Of a stretch of 64,000 nt of DNA, positions 15,349-23,978 are shown piece by piece. Position 1 is the first letter of the stretch. Each line of letters starts with the position of its first letter. The notes under the pieces were generated by a model that saw only the letters and a list, made by a program, of their open reading frames with translations, did not search any database and had not been told where the DNA came from. The position numbers and the translations under genes are program-made. The stretch is from an uncultured Lachnospiraceae bacterium. GTDB lineage: Bacteria; Bacillota; Clostridia; Lachnospirales; Lachnospiraceae. The stretch spans positions 124,001 to 188,000 of the forward strand of contig CAJUHH010000003.1 in NCBI GenBank assembly GCA_910585965.1. The letters are read 5' to 3'.

Positions 15349-16359
15349 TTGGGAAATAATTCATTCGGTATTGATTTAGGGACAAGCAATATCAAAATTT
15401 ACAGCAGGAACGAAGATTCCGTTATGATCGAAAAGAATATGATTGCCATCGAAAACAAAGATACTTTGTTCGCCTATGGCAATTCCGCCTTTGAAATGTA
15501 TGAAAAAGCGCCGGGATACATCCATATTTCTTATCCGCTCAGCAATGGAGTCATCGCGGATATTAAGCATATGGAAACGTTGATTCGGTATTTTATCGGC
15601 AATATATGCAAAAACAATATCAAGCCTGCGGATTATTATATCGCGGTGCCTACCGATGTCACCGATGTGGAAAGAAGAGCTTTTTATGATCTGGTCAGCG
15701 ATGCCAATATCAAAGCGAAAAAAGTAATGATTGTGGAAAAAGCAGTCGCGGACGGCCTTGGCATGGACATCGATGTAAAGAACTCCCAGGGGGTGCTTGT
15801 GGTCAATGTAGGATACGACACAACGGAAATATCCATCCTGTCTTTGGGCGGCATTGTTTTGAGCCGGTTGATCAAAGTAGGCGGGCAAAAATTTGACGAT
15901 GCGATCCGTGCAGCGATACGCCGGGAGTTCAGCCTGATTATCGGCGGCAAAACGGCTGAAAACGTAAAAATATCATTGAAGGATTTGGAAAAAGCGGGAA
16001 AATCCGCCATTGTATACGGCAGGGATATTGTCACCGGCCTTCCGGTAGAGCGGGAAATTCCGACACCCCTTGTGGACGAATCCCTGACAGAGCATTTTAA
16101 TACCATCATCGATAACGTAAAGGTGATTCTGGAGCGGACTCCGCCTGAATTGGCGGCTGACATCTACCGCCACGGCCTTTATCTGACTGGAGGCGCATCC
16201 CAGGTCAATCACCTGGCAGAGCTTTTAAGCAGCGGAACCGGGCTGAAAGTCCAGCTTTCGGAAAACCCGATGAGCAGCGTGGCGCTTGGGCTTGCCAAAG
16301 TAATTCGGGAAGAGAACTATAAATCGGTAGCATATTCGGTTGAAGGAATGGGTAAATGA
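15349..16359 (+). CDS. mreB: Rod shape-determining protein MreB
   Basis: Bacterial actin that forms membrane filaments and guides the elongation machinery. At 336 residues it has the expected length. The phosphate-1 motif is FGIDLGTSNIKIYSR near the N-terminus, the middle has VVNVGYDTTEISILSLGGI (phosphate 2), and the adenosine motif is YLTGGASQVNHLAELL. The start is TTG at 15349, with GAAAGGGG upstream. The end overlaps mreC by four bases (ATGA), so the two are translationally coupled. The sequence is somewhat divergent from Bacillus MreB, as is common in clostridia, so an Mbl-type paralogue cannot be excluded; the mreCD neighbours favour MreB. Confidence 0.93.
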   Translation: MGNNSFGIDLGTSNIKIYSRNEDSVMIEKNMIAIENKDTLFAYGNSAFEMYEKAPGYIHISYPLSNGVIADIKHMETLIRYFIGNICKNNIKPADYYIAVPTDVTDVERRAFYDLVSDANIKAKKVMIVEKAVADGLGMDIDVKNSQGVLVVNVGYDTTEISILSLGGIVLSRLIKVGGQKFDDAIRAAIRREFSLIIGGKTAENVKISLKDLEKAGKSAIVYGRDIVTGLPVEREIPTPLVDESLTEHFNTIIDNVKVILERTPPELAADIYRHGLYLTGGASQVNHLAELLSSGTGLKVQLSENPMSSVALGLAKVIREENYKSVAYSVEGMGK

Positions 16360-17225
16360 GTCCAATAGTAAAAAGAAAAGGAGAGAAGTTTACATTACCA
16401 AGTAAATATCTCCTTTTTATTTTAACAATTCTTTGTGCGGGTGCAATCATCCTCACATTCAATACAAATATATTCAGCGGCGCCCTCAACACGGCGGTCG
16501 GGTATGTAATCATTCCTTTTGAAAAAGGAATCAGCTCGGTTGGAGGATGGCTTTCCCGCCGTTCCGAAGAATTGGTGCAGATACGTTCCCTGCTCTCAGA
16601 AAATGAATCCCTGAAAGCACAGATCGATGAACTATCCATCCAAAACACCATTTTGCAGCAGGAACGTTATGAACTGACCACTTTAAGGGAACTCTACCAG
16701 CTGGATTCCCAATATGAAGGCTATGAGAAAATCGGAGCCAGAATTATTGCAAAGGATGCCGGGAACTGGTTTCATTCCTTTGTCATTGATAAAGGGGAAG
16801 AAGACGGGATTGCCGTTGACATGAACGTAATCGCCGGAAGCGGACTCGTCGGCCGTATTGTAGATGTGGGGCCGAACTGGGCCAAAGTAACTTCCATCAT
16901 CGCCGATCATTCCAATGTCAGCGGAAAAGTCCTGGCTACTTCCGACCATCTGGTCGTTTCCGGGGATTTGGAGCTTTATGGGAGCGGCGTTATTAAATTT
17001 GAAAAGCTGGTGGACAGTGCGGATAAAGTGGTTGAAGGGGATAAAATCGTCACTTCCAATATCAGTGATAAATATCTGCCTAATATCCTGATCGGTTATA
17101 TCAGCGTATTAGACGTGGATGCCAACAATATTACCAAATCAGGGCAGCTCACGCCAGCGGTGGACTTTGAACATCTGGAAGAAGTTCTCGTCATTACTCA
17201 GCTGAAACAGTCGATGGAGGAATAA
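16356..17225 (+). CDS. mreC: Rod shape-determining protein MreC
   Basis: A 289-residue bitopic membrane protein that links MreB to the extracytoplasmic elongation complex. A basic cytoplasmic start is followed by one membrane helix (about 18-40, YLLFILTILCAGAIILTF), a coiled coil (about 70-110, SLLSENESLKAQIDELS and onward) and the two beta-barrel domains. The MreC hallmark GSGLVGRIVDVGPNWAKVTSI lies in the first barrel. Overlap of four bases with mreB and closeness to mreD support a coupled operon. Confidence is high from both motif and order. Confidence 0.95.
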   Translation: MSPIVKRKGEKFTLPSKYLLFILTILCAGAIILTFNTNIFSGALNTAVGYVIIPFEKGISSVGGWLSRRSEELVQIRSLLSENESLKAQIDELSIQNTILQQERYELTTLRELYQLDSQYEGYEKIGARIIAKDAGNWFHSFVIDKGEEDGIAVDMNVIAGSGLVGRIVDVGPNWAKVTSIIADHSNVSGKVLATSDHLVVSGDLELYGSGVIKFEKLVDSADKVVEGDKIVTSNISDKYLPNILIGYISVLDVDANNITKSGQLTPAVDFEHLEEVLVITQLKQSMEE

Positions 17226-17251
17226 AACGGAACAGGAAAGGTGAGATCAAT

Positions 17252-17770
17252 TTGAGGAGAAAGCTTGTTGTCGGGCTGTTGATTTTTGTTTGTTTTTTGT
17301 TGCAATGTACCATATTCCATACGTTTGCGTTTGGAAATATCGTGCCGAACCTGATGCTTGTCCTGACGGCATCCTTCGGCTTTATGAGAGGGGAAAAGAG
17401 CGGCTTGCTGATTGGGTTTTTCAGCGGCCTTTTCATTGATATCTTTTTTGGCGAAGTCCTTGGTTTTTATGCCCTTCTTTATATGTATATAGGATATACC
17501 AATGGCAAATTCAACCGTATTTTCTATCCGGAAGATATCAAACTGCCCATGGCGCTCATTATAATCAGCGACCTGTTTTATGGTGTAACCTGTTATATTT
17601 TATTGTTTCTGATGCGGACGAGATTTCATTTCAGCTATTATTTTATCCACATTATCCTGCCGGAAATCGTTTATACCACATTTATTACCATTTTCCTTTA
17701 TCCGGTCATACTATGGATAAACCAGCGGCTGGAGGACAGAGAACAAAGGAGTGCGAAAAAATTTGTTTAA
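17252..17770 (+). CDS. mreD: Rod shape-determining protein MreD
   Basis: A 172-residue integral membrane protein with about five hydrophobic helices, the usual build of MreD. Recognisable parts are NLMLVLTASFGFMRGEKSG, the GFFSGLFIDIFFG segment and GFYALLYMYIGY. The start is TTG at 17252 preceded by GAAAGGTGA. It follows mreC and overlaps the start region of the PBP2 gene. MreD works with MreC in the elongasome. Sequence conservation is low in this family, so the call rests on topology, the GLFxDxxFG block and position. Confidence 0.92.
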   Translation: MRRKLVVGLLIFVCFLLQCTIFHTFAFGNIVPNLMLVLTASFGFMRGEKSGLLIGFFSGLFIDIFFGEVLGFYALLYMYIGYTNGKFNRIFYPEDIKLPMALIIISDLFYGVTCYILLFLMRTRFHFSYYFIHIILPEIVYTTFITIFLYPVILWINQRLEDREQRSAKKFV

Positions 17771-20627
17771 ACATTTAAAAGAAAATTTTTTGAATATGGT
17801 AAATATACGTCTGGTCATCCTTACTGTCTTTTTTATCGCTCTTGGGGCGCTCATGATCTACCGCGTTTTCGACCTGCAGATCATACGCGGCGAAGACTAT
17901 CTCAATGATTTTCAGTTAAAAACAACGAAAGTACGCTCCCTGGCGAGCACAAGAGGAAATATTTATGACCGCAACGGCAATCTTCTCGCTTATAACGAAC
18001 TTGCTTATAATGTAACGATTGAAGATGTTTATGAATCGGGCAGGAACAAAAATGCGAATCTGAACGATACCATTTACCGGCTGATCCAGATGATCGAAAA
18101 AAATGGCGACAGCAGCGTAAATGATTTTAATATTATTCTCGACAGCGACGGGCATTATGCATTTGCTGTGGAAGACCGGCAGCTGAACCGTTTCCTGGCA
18201 GATATTTATGGTTTTGCTACCATCGATGAAATGATGGAAAAAGGCTATAAATATGCGACAAAAACAGCGGAAGAGGTCGTTTATGACCTCTGTGCCAGTG
18301 ACCGCTTCGGCATAGGGGAATACGAAGACCCGGAAGACAGAAAGTCTTTTGTTCCCTGCATGGGATATACAAAAGAAGAAATACTGAAAATTTTGGCCGT
18401 CCGTTATGCCATGAACGCCAACAGTTTCCAAAAATATATCGCGACAACAGTTGCCTATAACGTGAGCGAAGAAACAGTTGCCGTAGTCATGGAAAACTGT
18501 GATAACCTAGAAGGCGTTTCCGTAGCGGAAGATACGGTGCGCCGATACGTGGACAGCGTTTATTTTTCCCAGATCATCGGATATACCGGCAAAATCTCGC
18601 AGGAAGAACTGGCAGCCTTGAAGGAGCAGGACCCCAAGTATGACTTGAACGATACGGTCGGCAAATCAGGAATTGAATACTCCATGGAATCCGAACTCCA
18701 AGGCACGAAGGGTTCGGAAGATGTAGTTGTGGATAATGTGGGAAAAGTAATTAAAACAAGCAACCGAATAGAACCTGTTGCCGGGAACCATATATATCTC
18801 ACGATAGATAAAGATCTGCAGGAAGCCGTATACAACATACTGGAGGCAAAGGTAGCCAGCATACTGCTTACTAAGATCCGCAATATCAAGGAATTCACGC
18901 CCGGGGAAAATTCAAGCGATATTTTAATTCCTATTGACGACGTTTACTTCGCATTGTTCGATAATAATGTCATAGATACCGCCCATTTTGAAGAAAAGAC
19001 CGCAGGGGAAAATGAACAGGCCGTATATGCCAGATTTCTGGAACGCAAGCAGGAAGTATTAGCTGGCCTGAGGGAAGAACTGACCGACAAAAAAACACCT
19101 TATAATGAACTTCCTATAGACTATCAGGTATATGAGAGTTTTATTACATCCATGCTGTACAGCAATGCCGTCATTCTGGAAAACGAGGTGGATACTTCGG
19201 ATGCCACTTATACCGCATGGACCAATGACGAAGTGATCAGCCTTCATGAATATTTGAATTATGTCATTTCCAAAAACTGGATTGATGTCACCAAGCTGGA
19301 ACTAAACAGCCAATATTCCGATTCGGAAGAAATTTATCACCATCTTCTGGATTATATCTTTGAAAACATTGATAACAATACCGGATTCAATAAAAAAATA
19401 TATAAATATATGATCAGGGATAACGCCATATCGGGAAGGCAGGTATGCCTGATCCTGCTGGAACAATCCATTATAAATATTGAAGAAGAGGAAGCGGCGC
19501 GTTTTACCAGCGGCCTTGTTTCACCTTATGAATTTATGTTGGACAGAATAAGGAACCTGGATATTACGCCGGCCCAGCTGGCATTGGATCCCCATTCCGC
19601 CTCCCTTGTGCTAACGAATGTCAACACGGGCGAAGTCCTGGCTCTTGTTTCTTATCCAGGGTATGACAATAACCGTATGGCAAACGGAGTGGATGCCGAA
19701 TATTTTGCTTCCCTCCGTAATGATTTATCCACGCCGATGATTAATTACGCCACTTACCAAAAAACAGCGCCCGGCTCTACTTTTAAAATGGTAGTGGCCA
19801 CGGCAGCGCTGATGGAAGGCGTCATCGACATTCCGACGACCATAAACTGCACAGGGACTTTTGATAAGATCGAACAGCAGCCGCCCCATTGCTGGAACCG
19901 TTCCGGCCATGGTTCCCTCAACATTACCGGAGCTATCCAGCATTCCTGCAATATTCTTTTTTATGAAGTCGGCTACAGGCTGGGAACGGTCGGCGAGCGG
20001 TATATGACGGATGTGGGGCTTCAAAAGCTGGAAAAATATGCAGACATGTACGGACTGACGGAAACCTCCGGCGTGGAAATTGAAGAATCTTCCCCTCAGA
20101 TCTCAGATATTGACCCTGTGCGTTCCGCCATAGGCCAAGGGACAAATAACTTTACGACTGCGGGGCTTGCGCGATACATTACAACAGTTGCCAACAGCGG
20201 AATATGTTATAATTTAACATTATTGGACAAGCTGACAGACCATAATGACGAACTGATCACAGACTATGAGGCAAAAGTCCGCAATACCATCGATATGGAC
20301 AGCGCTTATTGGGATGCGATCCACACGGGCATGCGGAGGGTAATTGAAAGCAAAGCCTATTATAGCGACTTAAGCGTAAATGTGGCCGGAAAAACAGGTA
20401 CCGCTCAGGAAAGCAGAAGCAGGCCGAACCATGCCGTCTTTGTCTGCTATGCGCCTTATGAGAATCCTGAAATAGCTATGGCGGTAAGGGTGGCCAACGG
20501 CTATACCTCGGATTACGCAGCCCAGATCGCCAAAGACGTCATCAAATATTACTATGACTTGGCTGATGAAGATGAAATTGCCGGAAAGGCGGAGGCGCTT
20601 ACCGGCGGAAGCCTTAATGCAGACTAA
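17751..20627 (+). CDS. mrdA: Penicillin-binding protein 2 (class B transpeptidase) with a large insertion
   Basis: Elongation-specific transpeptidase that cross-links peptidoglycan. One membrane helix (about 20-40) precedes the dimerisation domain (TRGNIYDRNGNLLAYN, 67-82). The catalytic set is complete: STFK with Ser676 and Lys679, SCN at 732-734 and KTG at 881-883. At 958 residues it is some 250-300 longer than typical PBP2. The extra length lies at about 368-612, after TIDKDLQEAVYNILE and before TNVNTGEVLALVSYPGYD, so it splits the start of the transpeptidase domain. The insert is acidic and helical with no recognised domain. The GTG at 17751 overlaps the AAAGGAG site; TTG at 17763 has better spacing and may be the true start. 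It overlaps mreD. Confidence 0.93.
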   Translation: MRKNLFKHLKENFLNMVNIRLVILTVFFIALGALMIYRVFDLQIIRGEDYLNDFQLKTTKVRSLASTRGNIYDRNGNLLAYNELAYNVTIEDVYESGRNKNANLNDTIYRLIQMIEKNGDSSVNDFNIILDSDGHYAFAVEDRQLNRFLADIYGFATIDEMMEKGYKYATKTAEEVVYDLCASDRFGIGEYEDPEDRKSFVPCMGYTKEEILKILAVRYAMNANSFQKYIATTVAYNVSEETVAVVMENCDNLEGVSVAEDTVRRYVDSVYFSQIIGYTGKISQEELAALKEQDPKYDLNDTVGKSGIEYSMESELQGTKGSEDVVVDNVGKVIKTSNRIEPVAGNHIYLTIDKDLQEAVYNILEAKVASILLTKIRNIKEFTPGENSSDILIPIDDVYFALFDNNVIDTAHFEEKTAGENEQAVYARFLERKQEVLAGLREELTDKKTPYNELPIDYQVYESFITSMLYSNAVILENEVDTSDATYTAWTNDEVISLHEYLNYVISKNWIDVTKLELNSQYSDSEEIYHHLLDYIFENIDNNTGFNKKIYKYMIRDNAISGRQVCLILLEQSIINIEEEEAARFTSGLVSPYEFMLDRIRNLDITPAQLALDPHSASLVLTNVNTGEVLALVSYPGYDNNRMANGVDAEYFASLRNDLSTPMINYATYQKTAPGSTFKMVVATAALMEGVIDIPTTINCTGTFDKIEQQPPHCWNRSGHGSLNITGAIQHSCNILFYEVGYRLGTVGERYMTDVGLQKLEKYADMYGLTETSGVEIEESSPQISDIDPVRSAIGQGTNNFTTAGLARYITTVANSGICYNLTLLDKLTDHNDELITDYEAKVRNTIDMDSAYWDAIHTGMRRVIESKAYYSDLSVNVAGKTGTAQESRSRPNHAVFVCYAPYENPEIAMAVRVANGYTSDYAAQIAKDVIKYYYDLADEDEIAGKAEALTGGSLNAD

Positions 20628-20664
20628 CCGCCTGGCGCGGACAGGGAAGGAGCATGATTCTGAT

Positions 20665-21342
20665 ATGAAGAACGCAGTAATTATTAAAAGTTTTCAGAAT
20701 GGAATTTCCGTATATTTAAACGAGAGTATCCCGTTCCCTGAACTTTTGGACGAAGTTATTTTTAAATTCAGGGAATCGCGTAATTTTTTTAAAAACGCAA
20801 AAATGGCAATTTCTTTGGAAGGGAGGAAGCTTTCCGCAGAAGAGGAAAGAATTGTCTTAAACGCCATATGCGACAATTCGGATCTGCATATCGTATGTCT
20901 GATCGGAAGGGATGAAGAAAAAAACCAGAACTACTTAAAAGCCATACAACAGTTGGAATATCGGAATAAGGAAGAGGATAACGACGGCCATTTTTACAGG
21001 GGTACATTAAAAAACGGGCAGATATTGGAAACGGAGTCAAGCATTGTCATTCTTGGCGATGTATACCCGGGCAGCGCGATCGTATCCACGAAAGATATTG
21101 TCGTATTGGGCGGCCTTTTTGGAAAAGCATATGCGGGAGGGAACGGCAGCGAGGGGCATTTTATAGCAGCGCTTGAAATGGCACCGGAAAGATTACAGAT
21201 CGGTGATTTCAAATATAAAGCAGGCAAACAGATAAAGTGGTCGATCCGGCCAAAAGTACAGCCGAAAATTGCATACATAAAAGATAATAAAGTTGTGATG
21301 GAACCTATTACCAAAGAATTATTAAGTGACTTGCCTTTATAA
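20665..21342 (+). CDS. minC: Septum site-determining protein MinC
   Basis: Inhibitor of FtsZ ring assembly away from midcell, 225 residues from the ATG at 20665, which follows GGAAGGAG. The N-terminal domain contacts FtsZ; the C-terminal beta-helix domain (about 110-215) contains YRGTLKNGQILETESSIVILGDVYPGS and VVLGGLFGKAYAGGNG, the MinC_C signature that binds MinD. An in-frame ATG inside the PBP2 gene (20554) lacks a ribosome-binding site and encodes Arg-rich sequence, so it was set aside. minD follows after 28 bases. Confidence 0.95.
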   Translation: MKNAVIIKSFQNGISVYLNESIPFPELLDEVIFKFRESRNFFKNAKMAISLEGRKLSAEEERIVLNAICDNSDLHIVCLIGRDEEKNQNYLKAIQQLEYRNKEEDNDGHFYRGTLKNGQILETESSIVILGDVYPGSAIVSTKDIVVLGGLFGKAYAGGNGSEGHFIAALEMAPERLQIGDFKYKAGKQIKWSIRPKVQPKIAYIKDNKVVMEPITKELLSDLPL

Positions 21343-21370
21343 ACTGAAAATTCATATGGAGGAGCAGATT

Positions 21371-22162
21371 ATGAGTGAAGTAATCGTCGTCACATCAGGG
21401 AAAGGCGGTGTAGGAAAAACAACCACATCCGCAAACGTAGGCACAGGGCTGGCAGCAATGGGAAGAAAAGTCGTTCTGATCGACACGGATATCGGACTTC
21501 GCAACCTGGATGTCGTTATGGGGCTGGAAAACCGCATCGTCTATAACCTGGTCGATGTCATTGAAGGAAAATGCCGGGTCAAACAGGCTCTCATCAAAGA
21601 CAAACGCTATCCCAGCCTTTATTTGATGCCTTCTGCACAGACAAAAGATAAATCGGCGGTCAGCCCCCAGCAAATGATAAAAATGATCCAGCAGTTAAAA
21701 GAGCAGTTTGATTATATTATCCTGGATTGTCCGGCAGGCATAGAACAGGGATTCCAAAATGCCATCGCCGGAGCGGACCGGGCATTGGTCGTAACAACCC
21801 CGGAAGTATCCGCAATCCGCGACGCGGATCGGATCATAGGGCTTCTGGAAGCAAAAAATTTTAAAAAAATCGACCTTATTATCAACAGGCTTCGCTATGA
21901 TATGGTAAAACGGGGGGAAATGATGACGGCTGCCGATGTGGTGGATATCCTGTCCATCCCTTTGATCGGCATCGTTCCAGATGATGAAAACGTCGTGATT
22001 GCAACAAACCAGGGGGAAACGCTTGTCGGAAACGGCACGATGGCGGGACGGGCTTACCAGAACATCTGCGGGCGCGTGCTTGGAAAGGAGATACCATTTA
22101 TCGATTTTGAAAAAACGATATCTTTCTGGACAAGAGTAACCGGCATATTCCATAAAAATTAA
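21371..22162 (+). CDS. minD: Septum site-determining ATPase MinD
   Basis: Membrane-associated ParA/MinD ATPase, 263 residues, that carries MinC to the membrane. The deviant Walker A is SGKGGVGKTT (9-18), followed by LIDTDIGLRNLDVVMGLENR and YIILDCPAG. The C-terminal end FWTRVTGIF is amphipathic and would serve as the membrane-targeting helix. The ATG at 21371 follows GGAGGAG; an upstream in-frame ATG overlapping minC is not supported. It lies between minC and minE with short gaps. Confidence 0.97.
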   Translation: MSEVIVVTSGKGGVGKTTTSANVGTGLAAMGRKVVLIDTDIGLRNLDVVMGLENRIVYNLVDVIEGKCRVKQALIKDKRYPSLYLMPSAQTKDKSAVSPQQMIKMIQQLKEQFDYIILDCPAGIEQGFQNAIAGADRALVVTTPEVSAIRDADRIIGLLEAKNFKKIDLIINRLRYDMVKRGEMMTAADVVDILSIPLIGIVPDDENVVIATNQGETLVGNGTMAGRAYQNICGRVLGKEIPFIDFEKTISFWTRVTGIFHKN

Positions 22163-22174
22163 GGAGGTCTGGCC

Positions 22175-22438
22175 ATGGAATTCGCAAGAATATTTAGAAA
22201 AAAAAGCTCCAGGGACATTGCAAAAGACAGGCTGAAGATCCTGCTTATATCCGACAGGGTAAACTGCTCCCCGGAAATGATGGAAATGATAAAGACGGAC
22301 ATCGCGAAAGTCATTTCCAAGTATATGAAAATTGATGCCCAAAGCATGGAAATACAAATCACAAAGACAGGAAGCAAAGGCAGGGGGAAAACACCATCCC
22401 TTTATGCAAGCATTCCTATCCTTGACTTAAATAAATAG
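22175..22438 (+). CDS. minE: Cell division topological specificity factor MinE
   Basis: An 87-residue protein with the MinE build: an N-terminal segment (ARIFRKKSSRDIAKDRLKILL) that contacts MinD and stimulates its ATPase, then a dimerising beta-alpha domain with DIAKVISKYMKID. AAGGAGG precedes the ATG by seven bases. Its presence means the pole-to-pole Min oscillator type is expected, unlike Bacillus, which uses DivIVA and MinJ. That is family knowledge applied to this cluster. rodA begins 10 bases downstream. Confidence 0.93.
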   Translation: MEFARIFRKKSSRDIAKDRLKILLISDRVNCSPEMMEMIKTDIAKVISKYMKIDAQSMEIQITKTGSKGRGKTPSLYASIPILDLNK

Positions 22439-22448
22439 AGGTGCAATT

Positions 22449-23558
22449 ATGATAAAACAGTATAGAATACGGGATTTTGATTTCAAGTTGGTAATATTGG
22501 TGACAGCACTTACCATTATTGGCATCTTTGCCGTGGGAAGCGCCGATGAATCCCTGCAAAAAACACAGATCACGGGATTTATTTTCGGATTTTTTCTTAT
22601 GGTCGTGATCTCTTTTTTCGACTATTCTGTACTGATCAAGCTGTATTGGCTCTTTTATGCCGCCAATATTGCCCTCTTGCTCCTGGTACAGACCTCCCTT
22701 GGAGTCAAAGTGAACGGCGCCCAGCGGTGGATTGTTTTATTCGGTATTCAATTCCAACCGTCAGAAACTGCTAAAATTTTATTGATTCTCTTTTATGCAC
22801 AGTTTATAATGAAACATAAGGAGAAATTAAATTCCTTTATCAATATTACTTTATGCTGTTTGTTTGTTTTGCCGTCCCTTATTCTTGTTTACCGGCAGCC
22901 GAACCTTTCCACGACGATTGTTATCGCAGTTATATTCTGCGTCATTATGTTCGTGGGCGGCATCAGCTGGAAGCTGGTGACAGGAATATTGGCAGTTATC
23001 ATCCCTGCGGCGGTCATTATCTTCAGCATCGTTATCCAGCCGGGACAGACGCTGATCAAGCCCTATCAGCAAACGCGGATTTTTGCATGGCTGTACCCGG
23101 AAAAATATTCGACTGCAGAAGCTTACCAGCAGCTCAATTCCATGATGGCAATCGGATCCGGGCAGTTATACGGGAAAGGTTACAACACCAATGTAATCAG
23201 TTCTGTGAAAAATGGCAATTTTATTTCGGAACCGCAGACAGACTTCATTTTTGCCGTAATCGGGGAAGAATTCGGCTTCATCGGCACTTGCGCGGTCATT
23301 GTACTTATTATTTTGATTACGCTGGAATGCCTCTGGGTCGCCAAAAGATCCAAAGATCTGGCAGGAAGCATTATTGCGGCGGGCATGGCAGGGTTGATCG
23401 GTTTTCAGGGCTTTTTGAATATTGGGGTAAATACCGGTCTGCTGCCGAATACAGGGGTGACGCTTCCGTTCGTTAGTTATGGTCTGACTTCCTTGGTCAG
23501 TCTGTATATCGGAATTGGATTTGTTTTGAATGTGGGATTACAATACAAAAAAAATTAA
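22449..23558 (+). CDS. rodA: Rod shape-determining protein RodA (SEDS glycosyltransferase)
   Basis: A 369-residue polytopic protein with about ten membrane helices, of the SEDS family that polymerises glycan from lipid II together with a class B PBP. Family blocks include GAQRWIVLFGIQFQPSETAK, YRQPNLSTTIVIA and the C-terminal NTGLLPNTGVTLPFVSYGLTS, which contains conserved residues of the SEDS cavity. An acidic residue in the QPSE segment is conserved. Location within an mre-PBP2-min block points to RodA and not FtsW; the cognate partner is likely the PBP2 upstream. A GAGGTG site precedes the start. Confidence 0.94.
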   Translation: MIKQYRIRDFDFKLVILVTALTIIGIFAVGSADESLQKTQITGFIFGFFLMVVISFFDYSVLIKLYWLFYAANIALLLLVQTSLGVKVNGAQRWIVLFGIQFQPSETAKILLILFYAQFIMKHKEKLNSFINITLCCLFVLPSLILVYRQPNLSTTIVIAVIFCVIMFVGGISWKLVTGILAVIIPAAVIIFSIVIQPGQTLIKPYQQTRIFAWLYPEKYSTAEAYQQLNSMMAIGSGQLYGKGYNTNVISSVKNGNFISEPQTDFIFAVIGEEFGFIGTCAVIVLIILITLECLWVAKRSKDLAGSIIAAGMAGLIGFQGFLNIGVNTGLLPNTGVTLPFVSYGLTSLVSLYIGIGFVLNVGLQYKKN

Positions 23559-23582
23559 CAGATGGGAGAGGGTATAAGAATT

Positions 23583-23978
23583 ATGAATATTGCACTAATT
23601 GCACACGATGCAAAAAAGCAGCTTATGCAGAATTTTTGTATCGCATACAAGGGGATTTTAAGCAAGAACGATTTATATGCAACAGGAACGACAGGGCGGC
23701 TCATCGAAGAAGTAACCAATTTAAATGTTCATAAATACCTGGCTGGCCATTTGGGGGGCGAGCAGCAGATTGGCGCCCAGATCGAACATAACGATATTGA
23801 TCTGGTTATTTTCCTCAGGGATCCATTGGCGCCAAAATCCCACGAGCCTGACGTAAATAATGTTATGCGCTTATGCGATGTACACAACATTCCTTTAGCA
23901 ACCAACCTTGCTTCTGCGGAACTGTTAATCAAATCATTGGACAGAGGGGACTTAGAGTGGCGTGAAATGTACAAATAG
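23583..23978 (+). CDS. mgsA: Methylglyoxal synthase family protein with Asp-to-Glu at the catalytic position
   Basis: A 131-residue MgsA family protein; the family converts dihydroxyacetone phosphate to methylglyoxal and phosphate, bypassing lower glycolysis. It has IALIAHDAKKQ, the phosphate-binding YATGTTGRLI (32-41), FLRDPL and HEPDV. The ATG at 23583 follows GGGAGAGGG. One feature is odd: the GGDQQ motif, whose Asp (Asp71 in E. coli) is the catalytic base, reads GGEQQ here, with Glu60, and the preceding residues are AGH in place of SGP. This may lower or alter activity. The last codons overlap the start of the carboxypeptidase gene by 17 bases, so the pair is coupled. Confidence 0.9.
   Translation: MNIALIAHDAKKQLMQNFCIAYKGILSKNDLYATGTTGRLIEEVTNLNVHKYLAGHLGGEQQIGAQIEHNDIDLVIFLRDPLAPKSHEPDVNNVMRLCDVHNIPLATNLASAELLIKSLDRGDLEWREMYK

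Noticed and set aside
22853..23476. 207-residue frame within rodA on the same strand
   Set aside because: Out-of-frame reading of a membrane protein gene; the composition is His- and Arg-rich and no start signals are present.
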